Counted from the first letter of the stretch, positions 1-14,796 are shown. The stretch is 64,000 bases of DNA from Amphirosellinia nigrospora (GCA_004123355.1 SCHM01000004.1:7219017-7283016), one strand, 5' to 3'. The notes: generated by a model from the letters alone, not told the origin. Numbers and translations are program-made.

Positions 1-3000
1 TTATAACTATTAAAATAAAGCTAAAAAATTTATATTTTTTAACTATAAATTTTTTTTGCTTTTAAGCTTTATTATTTTTTTTTTTAAGTTTTTTACTTTT
101 TAACTTAATAATAAATTATTTAAATATTTTTATAATAAGTTTATATAATAAGTTAAATATTTTTTAAATTATAAAAATATTTAATATAAAAATATTTTTA
201 TTTTTTTTATATTTTTAAACTTTTATTATATTATAAAGAAGTTTAGCTTATTTAACGGACGATTTATTTTTTAAAACTGGTTTTTTTTTTAAAATTAATT
301 TATATTGATTTTTATTAGCTTAATTAGTTATATATTTTTAAACATATTATAGGTTTTTTTTAGCTAATTTAATAAATAATTTTTTTTTTTTTTTTTATAT
401 ATTTATTTAAATTGTTTTTTTTTTTAAAAGCTTTTATAGCTTTTTATTTATAGTCCGATTTTTTTAGTTAAAATTAAATAATATTAAAAAATTTATTTTA
501 ATTTTATAAAATAATAATTTTATTAAAGCATAAAAAATTAATTTAAATATAATTTATAATAAATATACGTTTAAACTAATTATTTTAATAAAATTTATAT
601 ATAGTTATAATTTTAATTAATATATTTATTTATAATTTTTATTTATTTTATAGTTTTATAATATTTATAATAATAATATATATTTTATATTTATTAGTTT
701 ATATAGTTTATTTATAAAAATAAAACTAAACTAAATTTACGGTTTAATATTATAATTATAAATATTTTAAAAATTTAAAAAGTTTTTATATATATTTTAA
801 TAGCGTTTTTTATAGTTATTTTTATAATATAAATATAATTTATATTTATTTATTTAAATAGTTTATTATAATAATATTATTATATTTATATTTATTTTTA
901 AATATTTATTTAAAATTAATAATAAATAATATTATATATTAAATATTAAAAAATATATAAATTTATTAAAAGTTTTATTTTTAAATATTTTAATAAGTTT
1001 ATATTTTATATAATTTATTATATAATAATTATAATTTTTATTTAGTTTAAGCTATTAATAACGTTTAATAATAATTTATATGTTTATTTTTATTAAAATA
1101 TATAATAAATATTTTATAATATATTTTTTTAATAAAATATATTTTTAAATATAAAAAATTAAAAACTATTAAATATTTATAAAATAAATTAATTTATTTT
1201 TTAATTTTTATAAATTTTTTAGTTTATTATTTTTTATTTATAACGGTAAATTTTTATATTTATATTTTTACGTTTTTTTTAAAAATTCGCTTAATTAATA
1301 TAATTTTATAAAAATATTTAGTTTATTATATATTTTAATAAAGCTTATTTAATATAATTTATTTATATAAAATTAGTTATATATATTATTTATTAATAAA
1401 ATATTATAAAATAATATTATGTTTTTTTTTTATTTTTATATTATTAAGTTTTTTATTTTTATAATAAAATATTAATTAATATATTATTTTTATTAAAATA
1501 ATATAATATTAAAAAATTATATTTTAAAAAAAAGTTAATTTATTTAGTTTATTTTAAGTTAAAATATTATTTTTCGTAAAAAATTTTAATCTTTAATTAT
1601 TAATAAATAAAAAAAGCATATTATAGCTTTTAATTAATTTAAGTTTTTATTTTTTAAAATAAATATAATTATTAATAATTTTTTATTATAAATATTATAG
1701 TTTAATTTAATATTATAAAATTTTAAAAATATATTATAAAATATTAAGTTTTATTATATAGTTATAATAGTACGCTAAAGCTAACGCTATTAATAAATTA
1801 GTTTTAATTTCGTTAATAAATTATAATTAAAATATTTTAATAAAAATTTTTTAAAGCTTTTTTAAACTAATAAAATAATTTTTTATATTTTTTAGTTTAT
1901 TTAAAAAGTATGTTTTTTATATTAATCGGTTTAAAAGCGCTATAATATAACTTTAAATATTAATAAAGTATTAATAAAATTATAAAATCCTAAAAAAATA
2001 TATATATTTTAACCGATATAAAAGTTTTTTATTTTAATATAACGTTAATTTTAGCAAAGTTTATTCGAATTTTTTTAATATTAATAATATAGCTTAAAAA
2101 CTTAGTTTTAATAATATAAAACTTAGATTTCTTTAGGTTAATTTATAATTTAGCTTAAATTAGTTATTTTAATATATAATATATATAAATAATATATTTT
2201 TTTATTATTTTAAATAAATAATAACGTTATTAATATAAATATTATAAAAATTATTTAAAAAATTAAATAGTATATTATTAATATATTATTAAAACGTTAA
2301 AAATCCGTTAATAAAACTAATAATAATATTAATAATTAATATATACTATATTTTATATAAAACGTTATATAATTTTTATTTTTAAATAATATATAAATAT
2401 AATTAAATATTTATTATATATTAAATCGGGTAAAAATTTTTATTTTAATAATAAACTAAGGTTTTTTTAATAAAAAAAGCAAATATTAGTTTTTTTTTAT
2501 AATTTTATTTAGCTTATAATAATTTATATAAAAATAAAACTTATTATTTATTTTTTTATAAATAAAATAAATATATTATATAAAATATTATTAAATTTAA
2601 TAAAACTTTTATATAAGTTTTCGATTAAAAATTTTATATAGCTTTTAATTTATTTAATAATATTTTATATAAAAACTATAATTTAAATTAGCTTTAAATT
2701 ACTTTTAATAAATTTTATTTTATAGTTTATTTATAAATAATATAATAATAATATATTAAAGTTTGCGCGGCTAAAAACGCGTATTAAGTTTTAGTATTTT
2801 TTAAATATTTTTTTTACGCTTTTTGTTTTAATTTTTTATTTTTTTTTTAACAAATTATTTTTATTTTTTTTTAATCTTTTAATTATTTATTAACTTTATT
2901 AATATTAATAATAATAAATATTTTTATTCGATTTTTTTTCATTATTATATTAAAAGTAATAATATTTAAATTAAATATTTTAATTATTAGTTTTTTTTAT

Positions 3001-3900
3001 ATTAACTAATATTGTTTGTTTTATATAATATAGGCTTTTTTTATTAAACTTTTAAATAAAAATTAAAGTTATATTTTTTAAATAAGTTTTATTTTTTTAA
3101 AAATAAGCTTTAATAAAAACTAATTAAATATTATTTATTTTATTTTATAAGTTTTTTTTATAAAATTATTATATTTTAAAATAAATATTTTTAGTTTTAT
3201 GTTTTTAAATATTGTTTTATTTTTTTTTTTATTATTAACGCTATATTTTTTCGATTTTAAAATTATAATTTTATCGATTAACGTTAGGTTAATAAGCTAA
3301 ATATTATAGCTATATATTTTTTATTTATTATTAAATAATATTTTATATTATAATTAAAAAATAACTAAAATAAAAATATTAAATAATTTTATTAATAATT
3401 AATAAAATATTATAATATTTAAACTATAGCTTATTTAAAATAATATTATAAATTAAATTAATAATAATTATAAGTTTATTTTTAAAAGTTTTTTATATAT
3501 TTTTAATAATAATAAAAAAACCCGATTAATATTTTTTTTGTTTTTATTATTATTTTTTATAATTTTTTTAATAAAAAATTTATAATAATAATAAAATTAA
3601 ATAGTTTAATAATTTTTTTTATAAATTATTAGTTTATATTATATATATATTTATTTTTATATTTTTAAAAAATTATTTATAGTTAAAAAAAGTTTATTAT
3701 TATATAAATATAAATATATAATAAAATTTTCTATTTAAATATTTATTTTATTAAATTTATTTTATAATTAATAATATTTTTTAAAAAAAAGCTATTTTTT
3801 TAAAAAAAATTTTTTTTTTTATATTTATTATAAATTTATTTTTTATATATTAGCCGGTTAATATTTAATATATTATATATAATAAAAATAATAACCCGAG
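1..3900 (-). mobile_element. Decayed Ty3/gypsy-type retrotransposon remnant
   Basis: This AT-rich stretch has no usable reading frame and almost no CA/TG dinucleotides, as expected after RIP. On the minus strand, positions 2,237-2,208 read Y-I-N-N-V-I-I-Y-L-K. This matches the reverse transcriptase active-site box Y-[IL]-D-D-V-I-I-Y-S-K of Ty3/gypsy elements with both catalytic Asp codons changed GAT/GAC to AAT/AAC, the G-to-A change RIP makes. The element therefore runs on the minus strand, and one end lies outside the window. No LTR pair was identified, so the edges are approximate. Family assignment rests on this one motif. Confidence 0.5.
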
Positions 3901-3929
3901 CTTTTTTATTTATTAAAGTTTAATTTTTT

Positions 3930-5255
3930 AAAAAGTATTTTTTAAATATATTTTTATTAATAATAATTAAAATATTTATTATTAAAAATTAATTATTATA
4001 TTTATCGGCATTAAGCTTAAATAATTAAGCAAAATTATTATTATTATTATTTAGTTTTAAAATAAAATAAAAATTATTCAAGTAAAAATAAAAAAAATAA
4101 AAGTAAAAATTATAATAATAAGTTTTTAGGTTTTTTTTTATAAATTTTATTTTATTTATAATTAATAATTATTAAATAATAAACTATTTAAAAATAATAT
4201 TTTATATAAATATTAAAATAAAATTTTTTTTTAAATATTTTAATATAGCTTTAATTATTAATTAAAAAATAGTTTATTTTTAAATTTTTTTTTATTTAGT
4301 TTTATTACGGATAAATAGGTCTATGGTAAGCCCTAAAAACTAAGGCTCGCCTTAACTATAGTCCGAGTGAATCGTTTATTATATATAAGATCTTAACACA
4401 TTTATTTTAAGTATATAGAACTTTTATTTTTAAATATTTAAATATATTTTATTTAAGCCCTTTTAAAAAGTATACTAGTTTATTTTTTATGCTAGATCGT
4501 ATCTATAAATACGTAATAAGTTTATTAAGTTTAGTTTATTAGCTAAATAATAAAAATAATTTAAAATTTAAAAAATTTAGCTAATATATATTAATTAAAA
4601 CTAAATAATTAAAAATTAGCTTTAGCTTTTTTATTATAGTTAATATTAATATAAATTTTTATAAAATATTTTAAAATAGTTTTTAAATTAATAAATATAT
4701 TAAAATAATCGGATAAAAATATAATATTAATATATAATATTTAATATTAATATATTTAGCTATATTATTATAAAACTAATTAGGGTTAAATTTAAAATAA
4801 TTTATATAGTTTAATTTATATTTTAAATTAAGTTTATTTTAAATATATTATTATAAAATAAATATTAATATTTAGCTATATATTAGCTATTTTTTTAATT
4901 AATAAAATAAAAATTATTATAACAATTTAATAAATTAATTATTTATTAGTTTAAAATATTTAAATTATTTTAAACGTAATATATTATTTAGTTATTTTTT
5001 ATAATTTATTTAATAATTAATTAATAATTTATTAATTACTTTATTATTAGCTAAAATTATTTTTAATATATAAATTAAAAATATTAATAGTATATATAAT
5101 ATAATATAATTTTATTATAAAAAATAGCAATTTTATTTTATTTTTTATTTAATTAAATAAAACTTTATTTTATTTATTTAATTTTTTAGCGAATATATAT
5201 AAATTAATAATAAAATAATAATAAGCTATTATTAAAAAAACGCGTATTTTTATTT
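3930..5255. repeat. Dispersed RIP-mutated repeat, copy 1 (copy 2 at 46,575-47,690)
   Basis: This block aligns in the same orientation, over more than 1 kb, with 46,575-47,690. Shared landmarks include the short ATT run near 4,035, the stretch after 4,560 with TTTAGCTAATATATATTAAT, and the AAACGCGTATTTT end. Differences are mostly C/T and G/A. Copy 1 carries an extra 215-bp insert at 4,308-4,522 that copy 2 lacks. It is probably part of a retrotransposon, but no protein motif was readable. Confidence 0.65.
4308..4522. mobile_element. Short GC-richer insertion with target-site duplication, little mutated
   Basis: The insert interrupts the repeat shared with 46.57-47.69 kb. It is flanked by TATTA at 4,303-4,307 and 4,523-4,527 (the match can be stretched to TTTATTA). 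The other copy has a single TATTA at 46,932-46,936, so it shows the empty site. Its base composition is clearly less AT-rich than its surroundings and it retains CA and TG dinucleotides. It could be a solo LTR or a small non-autonomous element. Its ends do not show a clear TG...CA or an inverted repeat, so the class is open. Confidence 0.7.
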
Positions 5256-5498
5256 TAATAATTAATATAAGGGCATAAAAATTAATATAAAAATATAACT
5301 TTAAAAGGGCATAATTTTTATTTAGCTATATATTAGCTATATAAAAAATTATAAAATTAAAACTAAAATTTTAATTTTATTATTTTTTTTGCTTTTTTTT
5401 ATAGTATAAAGTTTATAGCTTTAGCTTTAAATATAGCTAAAATATTACTTATTATATAACTTAAAATAAAAAATCGGTTAATTATATTATATTATATT

Positions 5499-6990
5499 AA
5501 AGGCCTTTTAATTTAGGGGCAAAAATGCTTAAGTTTTTAAGAACTATATATTTAGGTTAATAAATAAGTTATAGTTGCTAGTTATGCTAGTTCGCTACTT
5601 TTTAATAAGTTATGTAGTAAAACCTGCTATTTTATTTTAATTTATTAATTATAATATTTTGTTTTTTTGCGTAATTATATAACTATATTATAAAAATATT
5701 TAGCTATTTAGTTAATAGTAATAATAGATTTGCTTATAAATATAAGCGTTAATATATAGTATTTTTTATATATTTATTTTATTAATAGTAAAATATATAT
5801 TAAAGTTTTATTATTATTTTATAATTAAACTATAATTTCGAGCTATAAAACAAGATTAAAAGTTAAATGTTACGGCGAATAATTAATTTTTATTTTAAAT
5901 AAAAAAAACTTATTACGATATTAAAATTTTTAAAACGATTTTTAATCCGGGTAAAATTAAAAAAGTTTTTAATAAGTATAAATTATTATTTTAAATTTTA
6001 AATATAATTATAAGCTATTTTTAATTTTAAATATAATTATAAACTTTATATTTAAGTAATAGTACTATTATAAAATATATTAATTTTTATAATATATTAA
6101 ATTTTTATTTTTTTTAAAAAAAGCTTAAATTTGCCGATAAGTTTAAAAAAACTTTATAAGCTAGCTAAAACGTTTAAAAAAAAAACTTTCGAAAAAGCTT
6201 AAACTTATTAATAAGTTAAAAAAAACCTTATAAACTAGCTAAAACGTTTAAAAAAAAAGAACTTAAAAACTTAAAAAACGCGTTTATTATAATTAATTTA
6301 AAGCTTTAAAGTTTTTAAAAACTTAAAACTACGCTTAAAATATTATAATAAAAAATAAAAAAACAAATAAAAAAAGTTATAAATAAACATTTTATAAAAA
6401 ATATTGCTATATTTATTACGTTAATATAACGGCTAATTTATAACAACCGTAATTTTTTTAAAAAATAACTTAGTAAAATTATATTTAAATAAAGTTTATA
6501 ATAATAATACTAGTTATAACTTAAAATAATAAATATTTAAATTAATATTAAATTAAAAAATAAAAAAATAAAATAACTATAAATATAATTAAATAAATAA
6601 TATTAAATAATTACGTTAATATAACGTATAATTATTAAATAATCGGGTTTAATAAAAGTATAACTATTAAATAATTAAATTTAATATAAAATTAAATTTA
6701 ATATAATTTATAATAAAAAAAATTAAAAATAAAATTTTTAATTTATTTATTTTATACTATTATTTTAATATAAATATTTAATTTTAAATTATTTTATTAA
6801 ATTTATAGTTATTTATATAATAAAAAATAAATACTAAAAATTAAATATATATAATAGTAAATAAAAATAAAAAGGTTTTTAATTCGGGTAAAAAAATTTT
6901 TTATTTAAAATAAAAAATAAAAATTTTTTATCGATAAAAAACCTTTTTATTTAATTATACCTTTTTATAAAACTTAAGCATAATATATTA
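5499..6990 (+). mobile_element. ~1.5 kb element with 13-bp terminal inverted repeats, copy 1
   Basis: ATGCTTAAGTTTT at 5,525-5,537 and AAAACTTAAGCAT at 6,969-6,981 are perfect inverted repeats 1,457 bp apart. An inverted second copy lies at 30,340-31,903. Similarity between the copies continues about 26 bp outside the inverted repeat at the 5' end (GGCC...TTAATTTA.GGGCAAAA), so the true end may be near 5,499. Inside are two tandem ~72-bp units (about 6,115-6,262). No transposase motif is readable after RIP. It could be a DNA transposon of the Tc1/mariner or pogo type, but this is only suggested by size and inverted ends. Confidence 0.6.
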
Positions 6991-7221
6991 TATTTTAGGT
7001 ATTTTTAAAGCTAAAGCTTAAAGCTATATATTATTATATAGCCCGAAAATAATAAAAATTTCTATGTTTTTATTTTTAAGTAATAGCTTAAATTATAGCT
7101 AAACTATAAAAAACTATATTTTTAGCAAAATTTTAATATAAATTAAAATATAGTTTAGCTATATTTAAGGCTATAAAACTTTAAGTTATACTATTATATA
7201 AAGTAAAAAATAAAAAAATCC
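6991..7221. other. AT-rich spacer, nothing recognised
   Basis: RIP-like sequence between the inverted-repeat element and the first LTR of the next element. No motif or repeat was recognised. Confidence 0.5.
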
Positions 7222-7527
7222 TATTAGCATATATATCTAGTACTTAATTAGCCTAGTAATAAATTATGTAATTACTGGTGCCTAGGTGGCTATATGGTAT
7301 AATGGCACGTGATTTTATATATGCGTTAAATATTACATAGCACGCGTAAAAAAAGCCTTTTTTACGCAAGATAAAAAAAGTATTAAGCTACTATAGCTAC
7401 TTAAACAAATTCTCTAGTATTTAATAAAAAAATAGCTTATTTAGTTTATAATTAAAAAACTAAAAATATATAAAACATAAATATATTAATTAAGCTAATT
7501 AATTTAATATTATTTTTAATATTAATA
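7222..7527 (+). repeat. 5' LTR of the copia-type element
   Basis: Aligns with 14,104-14,399 over its whole length, sharing ACGCGTAAAAAAAGCC and TATTAAGCTA.TATAGCTACTTAA. It begins TATTAG (TGTTAG after a TG-to-TA change) and ends TTAATA, where the other copy keeps TTAACA, giving normal TG...CA ends. The middle (7,255-7,320) keeps many CA and TG sites and is less mutated than the element body. Confidence 0.75.
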
Positions 7528-10500
7528 TTATTTTTATATAATAGCTAGCGTATTTTTACGATTAATTAACTTTTAAAATATTTAATTAATATATTTTAAC
7601 TATTTTAATTATTAATTTAAGTTAATAAATACTAACTAAAAAAAAATTAAAAAAATTATCATAAATTTAAAAATTAAAATAATAAAATATTAATATTTAT
7701 TCGATAAAATAACTAATTAATAAATTAACGTTTAATAATAATTAAAAATAATAATATATAATTTAAAAATATAAAAATAAACTATATTAAAAAAAAAAAA
7801 TATAATAAAATTATTAAAACTTTAAAAAAAAATCGAAAAATAATTTATTAATTATAAATATAAAATAAAGCTTATAAAAAATAAATTTAATAAAATTATA
7901 ATAATTTAAAAAAATCAAACAAATTAAATAAAAAATTAGTTTTAGTTAATTTAATTAATTTATTTAATTAAATTAATTTAGCTAGTAAAAATATATTCGA
8001 AATATTTAATAATAAATAATATTATTAAAAAAATAATTAAAAAATATTAAGCTTTTTAAATAAAGCGGTAAAAAAAATAAATAAGTTTTTTAAAAAATTT
8101 AAATCGATCGATTTTAAAAAAAAAAAACTAAAGCGTAATTTTATTAAAAAAAATCTAAAAGCAAAAAAAAAAAAAAATTACTTTTATTTTAAATTTAAAC
8201 TTAAATTTATTAAATTTATTATTATTATCGTTAAATTTAAAAAATTTAATAATATTTATATTAAATATAAATATTATTTATTATAAAAAACTTAAAATAG
8301 TTTTTATTTATAAAAAAAACTAAATTAAAATAATATAAATTTAAATTAAAGCTCGATAAAAAAAACTATTTAAAAAAAACTTAAAACTAGTAAATATATT
8401 AATATAATTTATATTTTACTATAAAAACTATTAAATATAATTTTAAAAACTTTATTAATTTATATAAAAAACTAATATTAATATAAATAATTATTAATAT
8501 GTTAAAACTAGCTTTTTAAACTTAGTTAAAAATATCGAAAAAAATTATATATATTAAAAATCTTTAATAAAACTTATAATATAATAAGCTAAATATATTA
8601 AAAAAATATATAAAATAATATTATTAATTATAAATATAATAAAAAAATTTAGTATTTTTATATTTAAATTTTTTAAAAATATAAAATAATATAAAAAACT
8701 AAAAAAAAAAATAAATATAAACTAATAAATTATAATATTTATAGCTATAATAAAAAATAAAATAATAATTTAATATAATATTATTATTAAAGTTATAAAA
8801 TATAAAAAATATTATATTTAAAATTTAGTTAATAAATTTAATAATAATTTTAAAAACTATATAAAAAAAAAGCCCGAGTTAAAAAATTATAAAAAAAAAG
8901 TCTAATAATAATATTATTAATAAAAATAAAAGTTATAGTAAAAATAATAATAAAAGCAAAAATTATAAATTAAATTTTAAATCTAATTTTAAAAAAAAAA
9001 TTATAATAAAAAAAAAAGCCTAAATATTTTAAATATAGCTAATAAAGTTATATTATTAAAAATTGCTTTAATAAAAATAATAATAATTAAAATTAAAACT
9101 TTAAATAATTAAAAACTTATAATATTTATAATAAGTTTAAAAAATTAAAAGCTATTTATAAGCTTTAAAAATAACTTTATTTATTTTGTTTATATAAATA
9201 TAAATATTTTATAAAATTTAATAAATTTTATAATTATAAAAATTTTTTTTTTTATTATATTTAGTTTATTTTTTTTATTTTAAATAATTATAATATTATT
9301 AATTTAAATAAAACTACGTTATATAAAATAATTATAAACTAAAAGGTTATTATAGCTTAAAAACTTTAATTTAAAAAACTTTAATTTAAAAAACTTTAAC
9401 TTAAAAAACTTTAATTTAAAAAATTTTAACTTAAAAAATAGCTTTAGCTTTAATAATTATATTAGGCTAAAAAAAAACAATAGTAAACTTTTTATAAAAA
9501 AAATTACTATAAACTTTTTTATAAAAAAAAAACAACTGCGGACTTATTTACTATAATAAGCTTGTTTATTAATTAAAAAATAACGGACTTTTTTATTAAG
9601 TAAAACTAGCTTTTATAATCTAAGATAATTTAAAGCTAATTATTACTAATAATTCGAAGCTAATTATTATTAATAATTCGAAGCCAATTATCGAGCTAGT
9701 TATTAAGCAAAAATTATAGCAGCATACTTTTAATTATATTTACTTTTTTCGTTTAATAATAATCCTAAATAACTAAAGTTAAAAAAACGTATTAAATATT
9801 AAAGTTATTAATAATAGCGGATTAAATATTAAAATTATTATATAAAAAAACAATAATATTTTTAAGCATATTTATATTTTAAAAATTATTATATTTTAGT
9901 ATATAAACGTTATATTTTATTTAATATAAAATCGAATATAAAAATATATAATAATAAAGCTAACTTTAAAAAAAAATTAATAATAAATTTAACTAAAAAA
10001 AAAAAATATATAGTTTATATAAAAAATAAACCTATATAAATAAAAAAATTAATATTATTATAAAAAACTTTAAAACTTTTAATAAAAATAAATATAATAT
10101 AATATAAAATATATTTTATTTATTTTATCGTTTTTATTAAATATATTTTTAAAAAAATAACTATATAAAATAAAAAATTATTTAAATAAATATATTATAA
10201 AAAATAGCTATAAAATAGCTATTATAAATTTTAATATTTAATAGCGTAGTTTTTTTTATAAATATATAAAAAAAAACTTATATAATATATTAACCTTAAA
10301 AAAAGCTATAAAAATTCGCGCTAAATATAAATAACGAAATTAAAACGTTAAAAAAATTATTGTTTAAATTATTATTAAAAAAAAATAAAAATAACTTTTA
10401 AAATTTAAAATAAGCTAATTTTTTAGTACTATGCTATATTATTTTAGTACTAAAAATTAATATAAATAATTAAATATACTATAAATATTAATATCGAATT

Positions 10501-13500
10501 TAAAAAAGTTAAAATTTTTTTTTTTTATTTATAATTAACTAAAGCTAAAAATATATTTTCGAAAAAAATTATCGAAAAGCTAATTATTTAAAAAAAATAA
10601 TTTAAATAAACTTTAGCTAAATTAAACTAGTTTTAATCAAAAAATATAAATATTTTTATTTATAATAAATAATAATAATAAATATTATATTTTTAAAGTA
10701 TATAAAAGAAAATAAAATAAAAAATATTATTAAAATATATTTATAATAAATAAATAAAAAATTAATATTTTAAATATTTTAATTTAATAAAAACTATTAA
10801 AAAAATATTATATTTATGTATAAATAGTAATAAAAAATTAATATAAAAATTTAAAAATATTTTATAATAAAAAAATAACTATTATTATTATTATTTATAA
10901 ATTAATATTAAAATAGTATAATTAAAAAATCGATAAATTTTATTTAAAATAAAATTAAAGCTTATTTTTATAAACTAAATTATTAATTATATTTTAAATA
11001 TATAAAATTTTAATAATTATATATATTTTTAATAAAATTAGTTAATTTATAATAAAAAAAATAACTTTAACTAAAAAATATTTTAATTATTTAAATTAAA
11101 AAAAATAATAAACTTAACTTTAATAAATTTAAATAAAAATATATATTATATAATATTTATTAATAAATTATATATATATTAGCTAAAAAGCTAAAAGTTA
11201 AAAAAGCTAATATTATATTTTTAAATTATAAAAATATATTTAACTATATAGTTTAGTTTATTAAAATAATAAAATATTATATATATTATATAAATTTTTA
11301 TAAAAATATTAAAATATAAATAACGTTTATAATTTTAAAAATATATACGTTTATTATTTCCTAAAATATAGCGTAAATTTAAGCGTTATTAAAAAATTAA
11401 AAATTTTATTCGAATATAAAACTACGATTATAATATTATTAAATAATTTTAAATAAAAACAAATTAAAAAATATAGCTAATTATAAAAATAAGCTATTAA
11501 ACTAACTTTTATTATTAAACGTAGTAAAAAAAACTTTAAAAAACCTAGTTAAAATTTATATTTATTATATAAAAAATAAAAATTATTTTAATATATTTAT
11601 ATTTTAAATATAATATTAAACTAAAAAAAAGCAAATATATATATAAATAATTTTACGAGCGATTTAAAATATAAAATTAAAATAAATAAATTTAAAACTT
11701 AAAAATTAATATAATATTTATAGCTTATAAAAAGCTAAATTAAATAAATTAAACTATTTTTATATTTTTAAAAAGCTATTTTTATATAAATTATTTATAA
11801 AAATTATTAAAAAAGTTTAATAAAAATATTTATTTTAATAAATTTATTTTAAAAAAAATATTTATAAAAAAATAAAAAAAAATAGCTTAAAGCTATATTT
11901 AAAAAAATATATAGTTTATTTAAATATAATATTTTAAAATTTATAAAATATATAAAAGCTATTTATAGCTATTTTATTAATTTTATATAAATATTTAAAA
12001 AAAAATATTTATTAATTAATAAACTAAATAAATATAAAGCTAAAATTTATATTTATAAGTTTATTTAGCGTAAAAATATTAATTATAATAAAATTTTATT
12101 TTTATAGCTTAAATAATATTATAAAAAATTTATAATTTTAATACCGTTTAAAATAATATATTATTTAAATCGATTTTATAATAATATATTTTAATAAACT
12201 TTTTATAAAAAATATTTATAAATAGTTTAAAATATAAAAAAATATTTAAAACTTTTAAATTAAAACAAAAAAAATATAACTAATTATTAAAAAATTATTA
12301 AACTAATAAAGCTTTTATATAGCTTTAAATAATTAAAATATAAATAATAAATTAAAACTAAAAAAATATAAATAAAATTAAATTTAAGCTTATAATTTTT
12401 AATAATGTTATATATATTAACTATAAAATAAAAAAAGTTATAATATTTTATATAAATAATTTTTAATATAAAATTTAATTTAAATTATTTAAAAAATATA
12501 TTATAAAAATTAATAAAATAGTTTAATAAACAATTTAAACTAAACTAATTAGTTTTTAAACGTAAATTATAAAAAATAAAATTAATAATAATATAAGCTT
12601 TAATTAAAAATAATATATAATTAAAATATTTAATTTTATTAGCTTAAATTTAATATAAATATTTATATTTATAAATATTAAAAAATAATTTACGCTATAA
12701 AACGTAAAAAAAAGCTTATTTTTAAAAATAAAATATTTAATTATTTTTTATTTAATAAGTTAATTTTTTTGCTTAAATTATAAGCTTAATATAAGCTTTA
12801 TTATTTTTATTTAAGCAAAATTTATAGTAAATTTTTTAATAAATATATTAAAAATATAAAATAATTAGCTAAATATATAAAAAATATTTTAAATATATAA
12901 ATTAAATATAATAAGCTAAAAAAAAGCTATTTATATAAAATTTATAATAATATAATTTATTTGCTATTATTAATATTATTTTAATATTAAACTTATAAAA
13001 TAATAAATTATTAATAAAATATATTATATTTTTAAATACGCGTTAATATTATAATATTTTAAACTATAATTATTATATAAAAAACTTTATAAAAATAAAT
13101 ATATTATAATAAATAAAATAGTAAATAATTTACGTAAATAAAAAACTTTTTAAATAAACTTAAAATATTATTAAATAATTTTATTATTTTTTTATATAAT
13201 AATATAAAAGCTATAATTAGTTTAAATATATATATATTAAAATAAAAAAAGTATATAAAAATATATTATTATATTAATTAAAAAATATAAGCTAACTATA
13301 TTAAACTAATATATATAAATTAAAAAATAATTTAATTAAAGTTAACTAAACTATTAAAAAAACTAAATATTAAAAGTTTTATTTTTATTTAATTTATAAT
13401 TAAAAAAATTAATAAAAAAAAATAAAACTAAGCTTTTTTAAAACTTTATATAATAAATAATTAATAGCTTAAGCTTATTATTATTAAAAAAAAAATTACT

Positions 13501-14103
13501 AATATATTAATTTTTTAAAAAATAATTAATTTAATATTTTAATACTTATAATACTTTAAAACTTATAGATTTTATATATAACGATTTAATTATTATTATA
13601 TAATTAATAAGCTTATTAAATATTAAAAAAATAATATTTAGCTAAAAATAACTAGTATTATTTATTTATTTTTTAAATTTAAAAAAGTTTTAAAAGTTTA
13701 AATCTAAAAAAAGTTTAAAGTTTTAAAAAATAGCGCTATTTAATTGTTTATTTAATAAATACTTAGATAAATATAAAAAAATAGTGCTATTTTATTTTAT
13801 ATATTTTATAAAAAATAAAATATTTTAAAAGTTTTTTTTTAAACTTTAAAATAAAAAAAATTAATTAAAAATTATAATAGATAAAAACGTTTATAAATAA
13901 TAATTTTAACTAATAAAAAAATAAATCGTTTTAAAACAAAATATATAGCTATATATATATATAAATATTATATTTAGTTTAATTAATTAATTATATTTTT
14001 AGTTATAAAAAAAAAAGTTTAATTATAATATTAAATTAATTTAAAGTTTTTTATTATTTTTTTTTTAAAGCTTATAATATTATAATATTTATAGCTAAAA
14101 AAA

Positions 14104-14399
14104 TATTAGTATATATTAATATTTAATTAGCTTAATAATAAATTATATAATTATTAATATTTAAATAGCTATAATATAATAGTACGTAACTTTATATATA
14201 CGCTAAATATTATATAGTACGCGTAAAAAAAGCCTTTTTTTACGCGGATAAAAAAATATTAAGCTATTATAGCTACTTAAGCAAATTCTTTATATTTAAT
14301 AAAAAATAGCTTATTTAATTTATAACTAAAAAACTAAAAATATATAAAGTATAAATATTAATTAAGCTAACTAACTTAGTATTACCCTTAGTATTAACA
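14104..14399 (+). repeat. 3' LTR of the copia-type element
   Basis: Partner of 7,222-7,527. The last ~40 bp (CTTAGTATTACCCTTAGTAT...TAACA) are almost unmutated, while the first half is strongly AT-shifted. Mutation load therefore differs between the two LTRs region by region. Confidence 0.75.
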
Positions 14400-14549
14400 C
14401 CATTTCTTAAATCCGAATATTTTGTTTATATTTTTCGGAATTTTTTAAATAGTTAATATAAAAGTTATAAAAGTTATACCCCTTAAAGTTATGCCCTTAT
14501 ATTAATTTTTTATGCTTTTATATTAATTGCCTATAATATTAATAATACG

Positions 14550-14741
14550 TTTAAATATTTTAAATTAAATAATTAAAATAAAAAAATAATAAAAACAAAA
14601 ATATATTAAAATATAAACTAAATAAAATATTAATTTATCGGTTAATAGTTTAAAATTATATAATAAAAATTAAATATTAAAAGTTTAAATAATAAATTAT
14701 TATTATTATTATTATTATTATTTATTATTATTATTATATTA

Positions 14742-14796
<55 letters not shown>

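Larger units (their letters stand above)
7222..14399 (+). mobile_element. RIP-inactivated Ty1/copia-type LTR retrotransposon (two LTRs)
   Basis: Direct repeats of about 300 bp bound this 7.2 kb element (7,222-7,527 and 14,104-14,399). On the plus strand, 9,025-9,066 reads as a gag CCHC zinc knuckle (spacing C-x2-C-x4-H-x4-C) in which Cys codons became TAT, the His codon TAT and two Gln codons TAA stops. At 12,315-12,332 the frame reads L-Y-S-F-K-stop, matching the copia reverse transcriptase box LYG[LF]KQ. At 12,449-12,460 it reads Y-I-N-N, matching the copia YVDD active site, after a one-base frame change. The spacing of the last two (about 45 codons) is normal for copia. Stops throughout show it is dead. 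A clear target-site duplication was not found. Confidence 0.75.
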
